From contig WTGV01000033.1 in the NCBI GenBank assembly GCA_011525295.1, positions 1-32,206 of the forward strand: a DNA stretch of 32,206 nucleotides. Reading direction: 5' to 3'. Position 1 is the stretch's first letter, and each line of letters begins with the position of its first letter. The notes beneath the pieces are model-generated. The model was not told the DNA's origin, ran no database searches, and was given only the letters and a program-made list of their open reading frames with translations. The position numbers and the translations under genes are program-made. This stretch comes from Pseudomonadales bacterium. GTDB lineage: Bacteria; Pseudomonadota; Gammaproteobacteria; Pseudomonadales; Azotimanducaceae. This document shows, one piece after another, positions 16,730 through 25,666 of this stretch.

Positions 16730-17133
16730 TTACATTTGCATTTAGTCACCAAAATCAACATAAATTGATGCATTGGACTTCTTCTAACCTGCACTCGCAT
16801 TTGAAGACATGCGACCCTGCTCAGAGGTTCGGTCTTTCATTCAAAATTCACCTTAGTTGAAAATGCTTAATCTGCAAAGATGTACGCTCAAATTGTTCCA
16901 TTTTTCCAGTTTTTCGTTGACTCTACCGGAGCAGATTCAAAGATCGAAACCGGTTCTTTGTTGTTCAAGATGTTTGGATTATCATTTTGAATATGAACTC
17001 GGTCGCGAAATGACTCATGGCTGAGCGAACCATCACACCAATAGAAGCCTTGATGAAAGTAAGAGAAATGTCATCTCGTTTGAATCACTCTTAGACACGG
17101 GGCTATCCGCAGATTTCGTTGAAAGGAACTCTC
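16730..17133. other. 400-bp intergenic region between divergent AAA and decarboxylase genes
   Basis: No supported gene on either strand. It must hold the decarboxylase promoter. The first 16 bases repeat part of the palindrome pattern. The sequence becomes ordinary AT-rich spacer until the AAAGGA ribosome site at 17122-17127. Confidence 0.45.
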
Positions 17134-18564
17134 ATGGAAGATTCTGATAAGCATTCTGGACTAGAAATGACCCCGCAGCAGATGCGACAACTCGCATCGA
17201 AAGCGGCGGATATTCTGATTGACCGCATTGGATCAATGGACGGGGCCAAGGCTTGGGATGGTGAGTTTCGAGAAATCCTTGCTAGAGAATTCGACGGGCC
17301 TCCGCCCGAAAATGGCCGAGTAGCGGAAGAAGTATTAGAACAAGTAGCGCGGGACGTGTTACCGTACGGAGCGCAACTTGATCATCCACGGTTCTTTGGA
17401 TTTGTGCCATCTTCGCCAACTTGGCCAGGAATCTTAGCAGACTTCCTTGCTTCTGGATTCAACATAAACACTTGCTCTTGGCTCGTTTCAAGTGGTACGA
17501 GCCACTTAGAGCTAGTAGTAATAGATTGGCTCCGAAGTTGGATTGGCTACCCAGAATCTGCTGGCGGATTGATGACCTCAGGGGGTTCAGCCGCGAGTGT
17601 GGAAGCTATAGTGGCGGCAAGAGAGGCAGCTGGACATCCGGCGCAACCTGTTGTTTATATGAGCAATCAGAGCCACAGCGCGTTAATAAGGGCTGCATTG
17701 ATCGCTGGAGTGAGACGGGAACACATCCGCCTGATAGAAACCGATGACAGATTTCGAATGGACATGAATGCTCTACGTCAGCAAGTTTCGGAGGACCAAG
17801 CCCATGGTCTCCACGTTGTAGCAGTCTGCGCCAACGCAGGTACAACCAGTACTGGTTCGATTGACCCGCTAGTAGCGCTAGCTGACTATTGCAAAAATGA
17901 AGGCATATGGTTGCACGTGGATGCAGCTTACGGAGGGTTCGCTTTGCTAACCGCCGACGGTAAAGAGAAACTTGAAGGCATCAATCGTGCAGACTCCATC
18001 GGAGTTGACGCCCATAAGTGGTTCTTTCAACCATTTGAAGCGGGCGCACTCATCGTGAAAAATGGTCAGCATCTAAACGATGCGTTCGCTATCCGCCATG
18101 ATGCGCTTCAAGACACCATTTGGGGGGCAAACCACCCCAATTTCTCGGATCGCGGCTTACAGCTAAGCCGTTCGCCTCGAGCCTTAAAAATCTGGATGTC
18201 CGTGCAAATTTTTGGCATAGCTCCGTTCCGTGTAGCGATCCAGCGCGGGTTGGACTTAGCAAACCGCGCAGCAACCTATGTCGAGTCGAGCCCAGCTCTA
18301 GAGTTGATTACACCGGTGTCCCTAGGGATTGTGTGTTTTAGGGTCAACGATGGGAATCACGACGAGCAAAGTTTGGAAGAGATCAATCGGAAAGTGTTAG
18401 CGCATGTGTTCTGGGACGAGTTAGCATTTGTCTCGTCGACAACATTGAAAGGAAAATTTTCTCTTCGGATGTGTATCCTGAATCACACGACCACTTGGAA
18501 TGACGTGCAACGGACAATTGACCTAGTTATCCGAATTGGCTCGAAGGCATTGGATCCGACCTAG
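17134..18564 (+). CDS. Group II PLP-dependent amino-acid decarboxylase
   Basis: A 476-residue pyridoxal-phosphate enzyme of the aromatic-L-amino-acid/glutamate decarboxylase superfamily, which removes CO2 from an amino acid to give an amine. The start is the ATG at 17134, seven bases after AAAGGA; an upstream in-frame TTG at 17119 overlaps that ribosome site. Recognisable parts are DHPRFFGFVPSSPTWPG and WLVSSGTSHLELVVIDWL (substrate and dimer region), MTSGGSAASVEA, the aspartate loop HVDAAYGGF, and the PLP lysine in VDAHKWFFQP (Lys295). This pattern is closest to the aromatic-amino-acid branch, which would produce tryptamine, tyramine or dopamine-type amines, but substrate cannot be fixed from sequence. 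No transporter or amine-oxidase gene lies beside it. Confidence 0.88.
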   Translation: MEDSDKHSGLEMTPQQMRQLASKAADILIDRIGSMDGAKAWDGEFREILAREFDGPPPENGRVAEEVLEQVARDVLPYGAQLDHPRFFGFVPSSPTWPGILADFLASGFNINTCSWLVSSGTSHLELVVIDWLRSWIGYPESAGGLMTSGGSAASVEAIVAAREAAGHPAQPVVYMSNQSHSALIRAALIAGVRREHIRLIETDDRFRMDMNALRQQVSEDQAHGLHVVAVCANAGTTSTGSIDPLVALADYCKNEGIWLHVDAAYGGFALLTADGKEKLEGINRADSIGVDAHKWFFQPFEAGALIVKNGQHLNDAFAIRHDALQDTIWGANHPNFSDRGLQLSRSPRALKIWMSVQIFGIAPFRVAIQRGLDLANRAATYVESSPALELITPVSLGIVCFRVNDGNHDEQSLEEINRKVLAHVFWDELAFVSSTTLKGKFSLRMCILNHTTTWNDVQRTIDLVIRIGSKALDPT

Positions 18565-18572
18565 GCTTCAAT

Positions 18573-18594
18573 TGTCCTATTGCCTAATAGAACA
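18573..18594 (+). terminator. Weak hairpin after the decarboxylase
   Basis: CTATT pairs with AATAG across a four-base loop, and after one mismatch TGT pairs with ACA. No T-run follows. The place is right, between convergent genes (decarboxylase on plus, thioredoxin-fold gene on minus), but the signal is weak. The remaining 250 bp to 18848 show nothing else. Confidence 0.25.
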
Positions 18595-18848
18595 TTGTGT
18601 TGCATCGCTTCAAGACTACAAGAAAATCTCCTCAAAGACTTATTCACTAGGTACGAACGCGACAAACGAGACTTGACTGACCGAGCAGATAGAAACAGTA
18701 GGTTCCTTTTCCTTCTTCAGACACTCGACTGGTTACTTTGATTTGTGGATCGGTTTTGATCCCCAGCGATCGAGTGTTCCACGGATCGAGACTACTTACT
18801 CAAGAGTCGATGACAGTCTAACTAACTCGAGCTGTAAATATTTCATAT

Positions 18849-19856
18849 CTATTCTGAGTCGGGACTTGATCCCTCTGTCTCGGCCAGAAATTGTCGCACG
18901 TAGAACAAACTATATTCTTCCAGTTTAAGCAGACTGTCTGCATCGATACTTCGTAGCCAATCCGTAGCTTTTTTCAGGGGCAGTTCTTCGAACAATTGAA
19001 AGTCTTCCTCTAGCAACTCTAGTCCACCGTCTCCCGGCCCAAGTTCGTCTATCGCTCTGATAAGAACAGTGTTGAACGCGACCTCGAGCAGAGTTTCACT
19101 TACCTGTTTCATCGACGTGGTCTCTACAAAAGCGTCAAAATGATCGAGTACTAATTTGATACCAGGGTCATCCATACTGTAGCTATATGCTTTGATAATC
19201 GAAAAATCCCGTAAGTTTATTAAGTCTTTAGGTTCCTGGCTAGTCAGATATTCTTTGGCAATTGCCGTGTATTTATCTTGAACTTCCCCCCACGCTTTCA
19301 TGTGTAAGTCCTCTATGTCTAAATTTTTAGGTAATACACTCCTTGCATCTAGTAAATATTGCTGAACAAAGACTGGATCACGGTTACCAGCCTCGTATTT
19401 AACGTCTTGTTCTGCCATTGGATATTCGGTTTCTCCTGTCAACCAATTAATAGTATCAATGAAAACACGTCCTTCCATGGCTTGAGTAGTTCGATGCGTT
19501 TCCTTACCGTTGTGATCGAGAATCAGGTACGTGGGATAGGAGTCTATGTTAAATTTTTTCGCGAGACTTGGACCGTTAGATTCTTCATTGGAAGCATCAA
19601 CCTGAACATTAATGAATCGCTCGTTCAAAAATTGCCACACCGACGCGCGATGAAACTGGTAGTCCATATATTCAAAGGCTACGCAATCCTGTTTGTAAAA
19701 ATACACAAAGATTGAAAGATCCGCCTCTTTGGCTTGCTCAAGAGAGTCTTCAAACGATTCTTGGAAAACACTAAAACCATAGTGCGGTTCTGAGCCCAAT
19801 GTTGATAGTGCTGATAAAGTAAGCACACCGATAACATACCACAAGAGTCTTTTCAT
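18849..19856 (-). CDS. Exported thioredoxin-fold protein lacking the second active-site cysteine
   Basis: The frame is open from 19961, but the ATG at 19856 has GGAG upstream and begins a clean signal peptide (MKRLLWYVIGVLTLSALSTL), giving 335 residues. Residues about 25-140 look like the thioredoxin_7/DUF255-like fold: FVYFYKQDCVAFEYMDYQF corresponds to the usual Cys-x-x-Cys helix, then NVQVDASNE and FNIDSYPTYLILDHNGKE with the cis-proline. The second cysteine position is Phe (CVAF), so the protein cannot form the standard disulfide and may bind partners or act with one thiol. The C-terminal 190 residues are helical and unrecognised. It is divergent from the large ABC-2 gene. Confidence 0.75.
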   Translation of the reverse strand: MKRLLWYVIGVLTLSALSTLGSEPHYGFSVFQESFEDSLEQAKEADLSIFVYFYKQDCVAFEYMDYQFHRASVWQFLNERFINVQVDASNEESNGPSLAKKFNIDSYPTYLILDHNGKETHRTTQAMEGRVFIDTINWLTGETEYPMAEQDVKYEAGNRDPVFVQQYLLDARSVLPKNLDIEDLHMKAWGEVQDKYTAIAKEYLTSQEPKDLINLRDFSIIKAYSYSMDDPGIKLVLDHFDAFVETTSMKQVSETLLEVAFNTVLIRAIDELGPGDGGLELLEEDFQLFEELPLKKATDWLRSIDADSLLKLEEYSLFYVRQFLAETEGSSPDSE

Positions 19857-20093
19857 TCGCCAACTCCAAGTTGTTTCCCCAAATTCATTGTATTCTATAA
19901 CGAATGCAGTTGGCACGATTCTTGCTTCAGATAATCGCAATCTCAAGCTCAGTTTTAACATCGTAATTCACTACCAAAATTCTTCTTCAACGAAACAAGG
20001 CGCTCCAAGGAAATCGGGCATTCATTCTGGCACTCCGCTGGGATAGAGAGCGAGCTATCGGCGAATCAAACCGTGTTCTAAGGAAGTAAATAC

Positions 20094-23000
20094 ATGAGAG
20101 TTTCCAGACTTTGGTCAATTGCATGCGCAGAAATACGATCGTGTAGACGGTTAGCACGGACATGGGTAATGGTAGTTGTTGCCATGATTTGTGGTTCTCT
20201 TTTGTGGCTACAGCTGTCGTTAATGCATACGTTCGTATCGTATGTTTCTGCTTCAGCTGGGACTGTAGCTCCGCAGTTCTCGATCTCTCAAATCGGCAGA
20301 ATAACCTTGCTAACGTTTACGTTTGGAATCGTCTTTCTTGCTTTTGACATTCGGCAACGTGATGTCAGAGATCGCATAGGTGCAACCATCGACGTTCGAC
20401 CGATGACGAATCTTGAGTTGATCGCAGGTCGATTGTTCGGAATCGTAACTTTATTCGCAGTGCCGGCGATGACTTTGATTGTTCTCATGTGCGGTTTTGG
20501 ACTGATCGCTGAAGTTTTTAACTTTGGATTTGGTTCAGCAATAGAACCCGTTAGTGTCGTGAAATTTCTGTTTTGGGATTTACTTCCGAACCTACTCTTT
20601 TGGGGCTCACTGACTATGTTGGTCGCGGTAATAGTTCGATTTCGTATGTTGGTCGTACTAATAATGTTGCTATTGGTGTTCGGGTACTACTTATTTAGTA
20701 GTCGCATTCCCTTTTTCCTTGCTTCGGCCTTAGCAACGTATACCGGTGTCGATTCCCTACCCTCCGCTATCGCGCCACAATTTTTCGATACCGACATCGT
20801 ATTCAACCGCTTGTATGTCATCCTGTTGACGATAGGAATGCTCGGACTCACTTCGGTACTCTATCCGAGGCAGGCTAAGTTGCAAGAACGTCAGTTTTTT
20901 GCTATCACAGGAAGCTCAGCGATTGTCATTGCGATATTCGGAATCTATGCTTTGGTAAATTCCAAATTGCTTGAACTAGATCAGGTAGACGATTGGGCTT
21001 CATTACACAAACAATTCCAAACACACTCAGACACGGACATCGAATCGATCAGCGGTGACGTTAAGATTTTCCCAGGTCGAACGATACGCCTGGATCTCGT
21101 AATAAGACTGTCGCCTTCCGCTATTAGTCCTTCAGACAAATGGCTGTTTTCACTCAATCGTGGGTACAAAATCAATACTCTTGAGCTCAATGGGCAAGAG
21201 ACTAAAGACTATATGTTCGAAAATGGCTTACTGTGGGTACCAAAGCAAAGCATGGGTACAACGAACGCGGAAATCAGGATCGTCGCGAAGGGTGTCCCCG
21301 ATCCAATGTTTGCCTATCTGGACAGTTCGCTAACGTGGAAGGACATGAACTACGCGCAAGCACTGGCAGCACGACAATTCGGGACGAAGTCGTACATTTT
21401 TCATCCAGGATTTGTTGTTCTAGTACCAGGCGTTAGCTGGTTTCCATCATCGGGATCCGCGTATGGTCAATCTAATTTGGAAATGCGCCCTCAAGACTTC
21501 TTTCACATTGATCTTCACGTGACTGTGCCGAGGAACTGGATTGTTGCAGGTCCAGGATCACGAACTCTCGTTGAAGAAAATAGGAAAACGAAGTATCGAT
21601 TCAATCCAAAGAACTCAGTTTCGGAAGTAGCTCTAGTCACATCTAATTTTGAGCAGCGATCACTTAAGATGGAAGACACGACGTTTGAACTACTGATAAG
21701 CAAGAAACACGCTAAAAACTTGAACATTTTGGAACCAGTCATTCCTGCATTAAAAGAATGGATTGAGGAACGCATGACTGTGGCCAGTGAATTGGGACTC
21801 AGTTATCCATACGATACGATGTCGATCGTAGAAGTTCCACTTCCATTGAGAACGTATGGTGGTGGTTGGAAAATGGAGAGTGTATATTCACCACCAGGCA
21901 TTCAAATGATCAGAGAGTCTGGGCTACCCATCGCACGCTTTAACTATGCAATCAATTCTCAAGACGCAGAGCTGATTGAAGACGAAAAGAAGCTTAGTGT
22001 GTTTATATTGCAGCTCTTGCAGGGATTTTTTGAAAACGATTTTGAGGGCGGGAATCCGTTGCTCAATCTTGGTCGCAATTTAGTGAGCCATCAGACAAAG
22101 CCCAGTGGCTCGGGCGCGGTAGCAATGGAATATTTGGTAGGTGAGATCGCAAACGAACTCGTCACGGGTTCGGATGGGTACTTTTTGATCCACTCTGCAT
22201 TGGAAGGAAATCGAGCATCGGAATTGCGGAACTCTGTGTTTTGGGCTGGTGGAGACTTCGGTACCCGAGCAAGTCTTGAAAAACTAGAGTTGCGAAAGCG
22301 CTTTATCAACCGCCCATCTATATGGGAACAAGCCATCGGTACACCTCTGACTAGTTTTGATCTTGAACAAGATGCAATGAACTCCTACCATGCTCTAATT
22401 CTCAAAGTTGATGCACTCAAAAACTTGGTACTAGATGTCGTCGACAAGAATGACATCGGGTCTTTCTTAAGAGATTTAATCACGCAATATCGAGGTGGGA
22501 ATTACACGGAAGAAGACTTTCACAACACTGCATTGAACGCCGGTGTAGACTTTAAAGACTTATTGGGCAACTGGCTACACAGTACTGAAATACCTGGTTT
22601 TGTGGTCGCACGTGCTAACTTGGAAATACTTGAGAGTCCCGATTCAATTGAATCAGTTTATCAGTCGAGCTTTTTCATTCACAATGGTGAAGACGTCGAC
22701 GGTTTCGTCACAATTTCCTCCGGTGAAGAGGGTGAGTTAAGTTCGCAAGAGTTGATACCATTACGAGTACCTAGTAAAACGACACTGCAGGTTGCAATCC
22801 AGACGATTGATCATCCTAGACGAGTGTTGGTAAAGCCATATTTTTCTCACAATCGAGAACATTTGAGAGTGAATATTGTTGAACATGACGATGACATCCC
22901 CACAACTTCTGTGAGTTTTCCATATATCACAGCAGTCGATTGGAATCCTCACACTGTCGACTCCATCATCGTCGACGACATGGACGCTGGGTTTTCGGTC

Positions 23001-23582
23001 ACAGGCGGCGAAGATGCCAGCAACAAATCACTGTTTCCGAAATGGCTCACGTACTTTTTTGGTGCCTACGACACAGAACTCGAAACGGACCATGGCTTGT
23101 TGAATTTAGATATCGCGGCCGACAGTCCAGCTAAGGACGTTTTCGATTCAGTTCTATGGTATCGGGACTCGGAGTCAACAAGTTATGGGAAGTACCGACA
23201 CACTTACGTGATAAATTTCCAACGTGCTGAACAGACACAGTTGGCTTACTCGGCGAACATACCCTCATCAGGAAAATGGAAGCTCGAAATTCACACACCA
23301 GCGATCAAAAGGAAGAGGTATCAGTCTGCACACAGCCCTGGTTTTGGTTCAATGGTTTGGATGTCAAGGAGCTTTAGACTAGCAAACGTTCAATTGGAAA
23401 TCAAAAACTTCGGACTCTCAAATAAGATTGAGTTTAAACCTGAAGTAGCAAAATCGGGATGGAATGATCTTGGATTGTTCGATTTGGAAGCAGGAACTGT
23501 AGATGTAGTACTTACACCTCTATCGGAAGGCAATACCATCGGCGACGCCATCAAATGGACTATGGAAAAAGAAGAGAACTAG
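20094..23582 (+). CDS. ABC-2-type permease fused to an inactive M1-aminopeptidase-like domain
   Basis: A 1162-residue protein. The first 290 residues hold about seven membrane segments (near 24-46, 66-84, 107-133, 155-180, 185-207, 236-256 and 268-288), as in ABC-2 permeases. Most of the rest (about 295-870) is periplasmic and follows the order of M1-family aminopeptidases: beta N-domain, a catalytic-domain region with YGGGWKMESVYSPPGIQ at the position of the GAMEN-like loop, then the C-terminal helical part (DALKNLVLD to FKDLLGNWLHSTEIPGF). Known permease/M1 fusions exist, but here no HExxH zinc motif is present, so peptidase activity is unlikely. About 290 further residues form beta-sandwich-like segments. 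No ATP-binding ABC subunit is encoded in the window. AGGAA precedes the ATG by eight bases. Confidence 0.78.
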   Translation: MRVSRLWSIACAEIRSCRRLARTWVMVVVAMICGSLLWLQLSLMHTFVSYVSASAGTVAPQFSISQIGRITLLTFTFGIVFLAFDIRQRDVRDRIGATIDVRPMTNLELIAGRLFGIVTLFAVPAMTLIVLMCGFGLIAEVFNFGFGSAIEPVSVVKFLFWDLLPNLLFWGSLTMLVAVIVRFRMLVVLIMLLLVFGYYLFSSRIPFFLASALATYTGVDSLPSAIAPQFFDTDIVFNRLYVILLTIGMLGLTSVLYPRQAKLQERQFFAITGSSAIVIAIFGIYALVNSKLLELDQVDDWASLHKQFQTHSDTDIESISGDVKIFPGRTIRLDLVIRLSPSAISPSDKWLFSLNRGYKINTLELNGQETKDYMFENGLLWVPKQSMGTTNAEIRIVAKGVPDPMFAYLDSSLTWKDMNYAQALAARQFGTKSYIFHPGFVVLVPGVSWFPSSGSAYGQSNLEMRPQDFFHIDLHVTVPRNWIVAGPGSRTLVEENRKTKYRFNPKNSVSEVALVTSNFEQRSLKMEDTTFELLISKKHAKNLNILEPVIPALKEWIEERMTVASELGLSYPYDTMSIVEVPLPLRTYGGGWKMESVYSPPGIQMIRESGLPIARFNYAINSQDAELIEDEKKLSVFILQLLQGFFENDFEGGNPLLNLGRNLVSHQTKPSGSGAVAMEYLVGEIANELVTGSDGYFLIHSALEGNRASELRNSVFWAGGDFGTRASLEKLELRKRFINRPSIWEQAIGTPLTSFDLEQDAMNSYHALILKVDALKNLVLDVVDKNDIGSFLRDLITQYRGGNYTEEDFHNTALNAGVDFKDLLGNWLHSTEIPGFVVARANLEILESPDSIESVYQSSFFIHNGEDVDGFVTISSGEEGELSSQELIPLRVPSKTTLQVAIQTIDHPRRVLVKPYFSHNREHLRVNIVEHDDDIPTTSVSFPYITAVDWNPHTVDSIIVDDMDAGFSVTGGEDASNKSLFPKWLTYFFGAYDTELETDHGLLNLDIAADSPAKDVFDSVLWYRDSESTSYGKYRHTYVINFQRAEQTQLAYSANIPSSGKWKLEIHTPAIKRKRYQSAHSPGFGSMVWMSRSFRLANVQLEIKNFGLSNKIEFKPEVAKSGWNDLGLFDLEAGTVDVVLTPLSEGNTIGDAIKWTMEKEEN

Positions 23583-23753
23583 TAGCCCGATTCTTCACAG
23601 ACTCTTTCACATGGAAATAAGATGCCCACTCAAGGATTAAAGAGTGTAGTAAAAATTGGATAACATATTCAAGCTTTTGGACATCATGACTCTCTTTTGC
23701 ACAATTTCAAGAACAAACTCAATCATACTTTGACTAAATTGACAGGAACAAAA

Positions 23754-25457
23754 ATGACTAGACAGTTGGGTCTAACCATGATAGCTTCGATTTTGATGCT
23801 ATTCGGGAACACTAATGCTGACGAAACTAAGACTTTCAACGTCTCGGGCGAATGGATTGTTGGAGAATCTGGGACACCTGCAGACCATCAGGAAATGATG
23901 GACACAATGCAAACTTCAGTAGTAGTAACACGTGTCAGAGCTGACGAGGACTCGTCTGTTAATAGTGTGCTCGCATCTGGATCTTTTAAAGATGGTAAAG
24001 TTTTCCTTGAGGGCGAGATTGAAGAACCTACCGATGTCTTGATTTCTGTCACCAGAGGCTCAGAAGAACCAATGACGCTTCCTGCGGCATTAATACCTGG
24101 TGCGACTACATCTTTTGCGCTTTGGGACAAGGAAAATTCGTTCCCGGGTGTTGTAGACCAATTGATATTAGTTGAGGACTTTAGAGTCGCACAGCAGTCA
24201 GACGATAAGTTCACGATCACTGGTGATCTGAGTTCAATGACTGATCAGGAATTGTCACTAGCAACTGCTACGATCGAGGGTGTTTCGGGAAATCTGAAGG
24301 TCGGAAGTGTTTTGCCTAATAAGTCGAACGCGGTACTTCTGCGTAACGGTCGTTTCTCCATCGAAGGAATCGTTAGCGAACCGATACTCGTCAATCTTTG
24401 GATAATTGATGAAGTTGATGTATATATCGCGAGTGTAGACTTGGTGGTGGAATCCGGAGCAAGAATTAAGATTTCACCGAGTACGACATCAAGTTCGTTT
24501 GCACCCGGTATGTTCGCGTCGGAACTATTGGCGCATTCAGAAGTGAAAGGGAGCATGCATGGCAAAATCATTGAGAGTTGGCAGAATAGCGCAGAATATC
24601 GTGAGAGCTTGGATGAGTACGCAAGCGCGATAGCGTTTGAAGCTCAAAATGCTAAATCAGATTTAGAAAAAGCGGAAGAACAAACAGAGACAGAAGACTC
24701 GGATCAAGAGGCGACTAAAGATCCTTACGATGTTTATCAAAAAATGTCTGCGATCCAAAATTCGGTGTTGAAATCGATCGCTCAGAATTTAGATGAGCCG
24801 CTGACTGCCCTACTCGCAATGGAACTAGGAGTACGTACCAGCATGGCGATTAGCCGTGAATTAGAGAGCTGGAATAAACTTGCACAAGAACTTGATGAGG
24901 ATTTGGTCGCTCGCCGCGTCTCACCCCAACGTGACAAATTGGAAAGACAAATTCGCGTGACAACTAACGCTTCAACCATTGTTGCCGGACATGCTGCACC
25001 CGACTTCACCTTGCTGAATTTGGAAGGAGAGGACGTTGCGTTATATGACGATGTTCTAAACAATAATGAAGTTGTCCTCATCGACTTTTGGGCTTCTTGG
25101 TGTGGTCCGTGCGTTGAAAAGATTCCCAAGTTGAAGGAATTTCATACCGAGTATAAAGACAAAGGATTTGAAGTCGTGTTCGTGTCCATTGACGATACAT
25201 ACGAAGATTGGAAAACTGGATCCGACGGACACAAAGTACCAGGGATAAACGTTGCTGATCTAAACGGATTCTTAGGTGAAACACCAGTAGATTATGGGGT
25301 CCAATGGATCCCAACAGAGTTCCTTCTCCAATCTGATGGAGAAATTCTTGACCGGGATCTCACCATGGAAGAACTACAGGAGTTTCTCGATGATCGGTTC
25401 GGCACTCCAACGGAAGAAGAGACTGACGATCCAATTAATGAGGATGACGTTCTGTAA
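23754..25457 (+). CDS. TlpA/ResA-like exported thioredoxin protein with long N-terminal region
   Basis: The ATG at 23754 with AGGA seven bases upstream starts a signal peptide (MTRQLGLTMIASILMLFG, cleavage near NADE); the longer frame from 23697 is less likely. The protein has 567 residues. Residues about 25-270 contain two beta-rich DUF4369-like segments (GSFKDGKVFLEGEIEEPT and RNGRFSIEGIVSEPI). A glutamate-rich coiled region follows (about 275-330), then a TlpA-type thioredoxin domain (about 412-550) with APDFTLLNLEGEDV, VLIDFWASWCGPCVEK (Cys450 and Cys453) and the cis-proline in VQWIPTEF. This resembles the AhpC/TSA-TlpA proteins that reduce periplasmic disulfides. The tail is acidic. A tandem, decayed paralogue follows at 25667. 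Confidence 0.82.
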   Translation: MTRQLGLTMIASILMLFGNTNADETKTFNVSGEWIVGESGTPADHQEMMDTMQTSVVVTRVRADEDSSVNSVLASGSFKDGKVFLEGEIEEPTDVLISVTRGSEEPMTLPAALIPGATTSFALWDKENSFPGVVDQLILVEDFRVAQQSDDKFTITGDLSSMTDQELSLATATIEGVSGNLKVGSVLPNKSNAVLLRNGRFSIEGIVSEPILVNLWIIDEVDVYIASVDLVVESGARIKISPSTTSSSFAPGMFASELLAHSEVKGSMHGKIIESWQNSAEYRESLDEYASAIAFEAQNAKSDLEKAEEQTETEDSDQEATKDPYDVYQKMSAIQNSVLKSIAQNLDEPLTALLAMELGVRTSMAISRELESWNKLAQELDEDLVARRVSPQRDKLERQIRVTTNASTIVAGHAAPDFTLLNLEGEDVALYDDVLNNNEVVLIDFWASWCGPCVEKIPKLKEFHTEYKDKGFEVVFVSIDDTYEDWKTGSDGHKVPGINVADLNGFLGETPVDYGVQWIPTEFLLQSDGEILDRDLTMEELQEFLDDRFGTPTEEETDDPINEDDVL

Positions 25458-25512
25458 GTAATCAATGCATTGCTGTGAACTTCAAACTACTTGATGGTGA
25501 TCAGTTTTAGTC

Positions 25513-25529
25513 GATTGAAGAGTTCAATC
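25513..25529 (+). terminator. Perfect short hairpin after the TlpA-like gene
   Basis: GATTGAA pairs with TTCAATC over a GAG loop. It sits 56 bp after the stop codon and before the paralogue's own ribosome site, a sensible place for a terminator. Only a few Ts follow and the stem is AT-rich, so termination would be weak. Confidence 0.35.
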
Positions 25530-25666
25530 TCGTTTCCAACGAACAACCTCTTCTTGGGAAGCTAGTACTGAGAGACTCAATAGACACAGAGTTTGTGTTA
25601 GAGTAGTTTCTCGTGTCGCGGTTGTGAAATTTCTAATTAGACTGAGTAAGAAAGGAGAGTTTGGCT

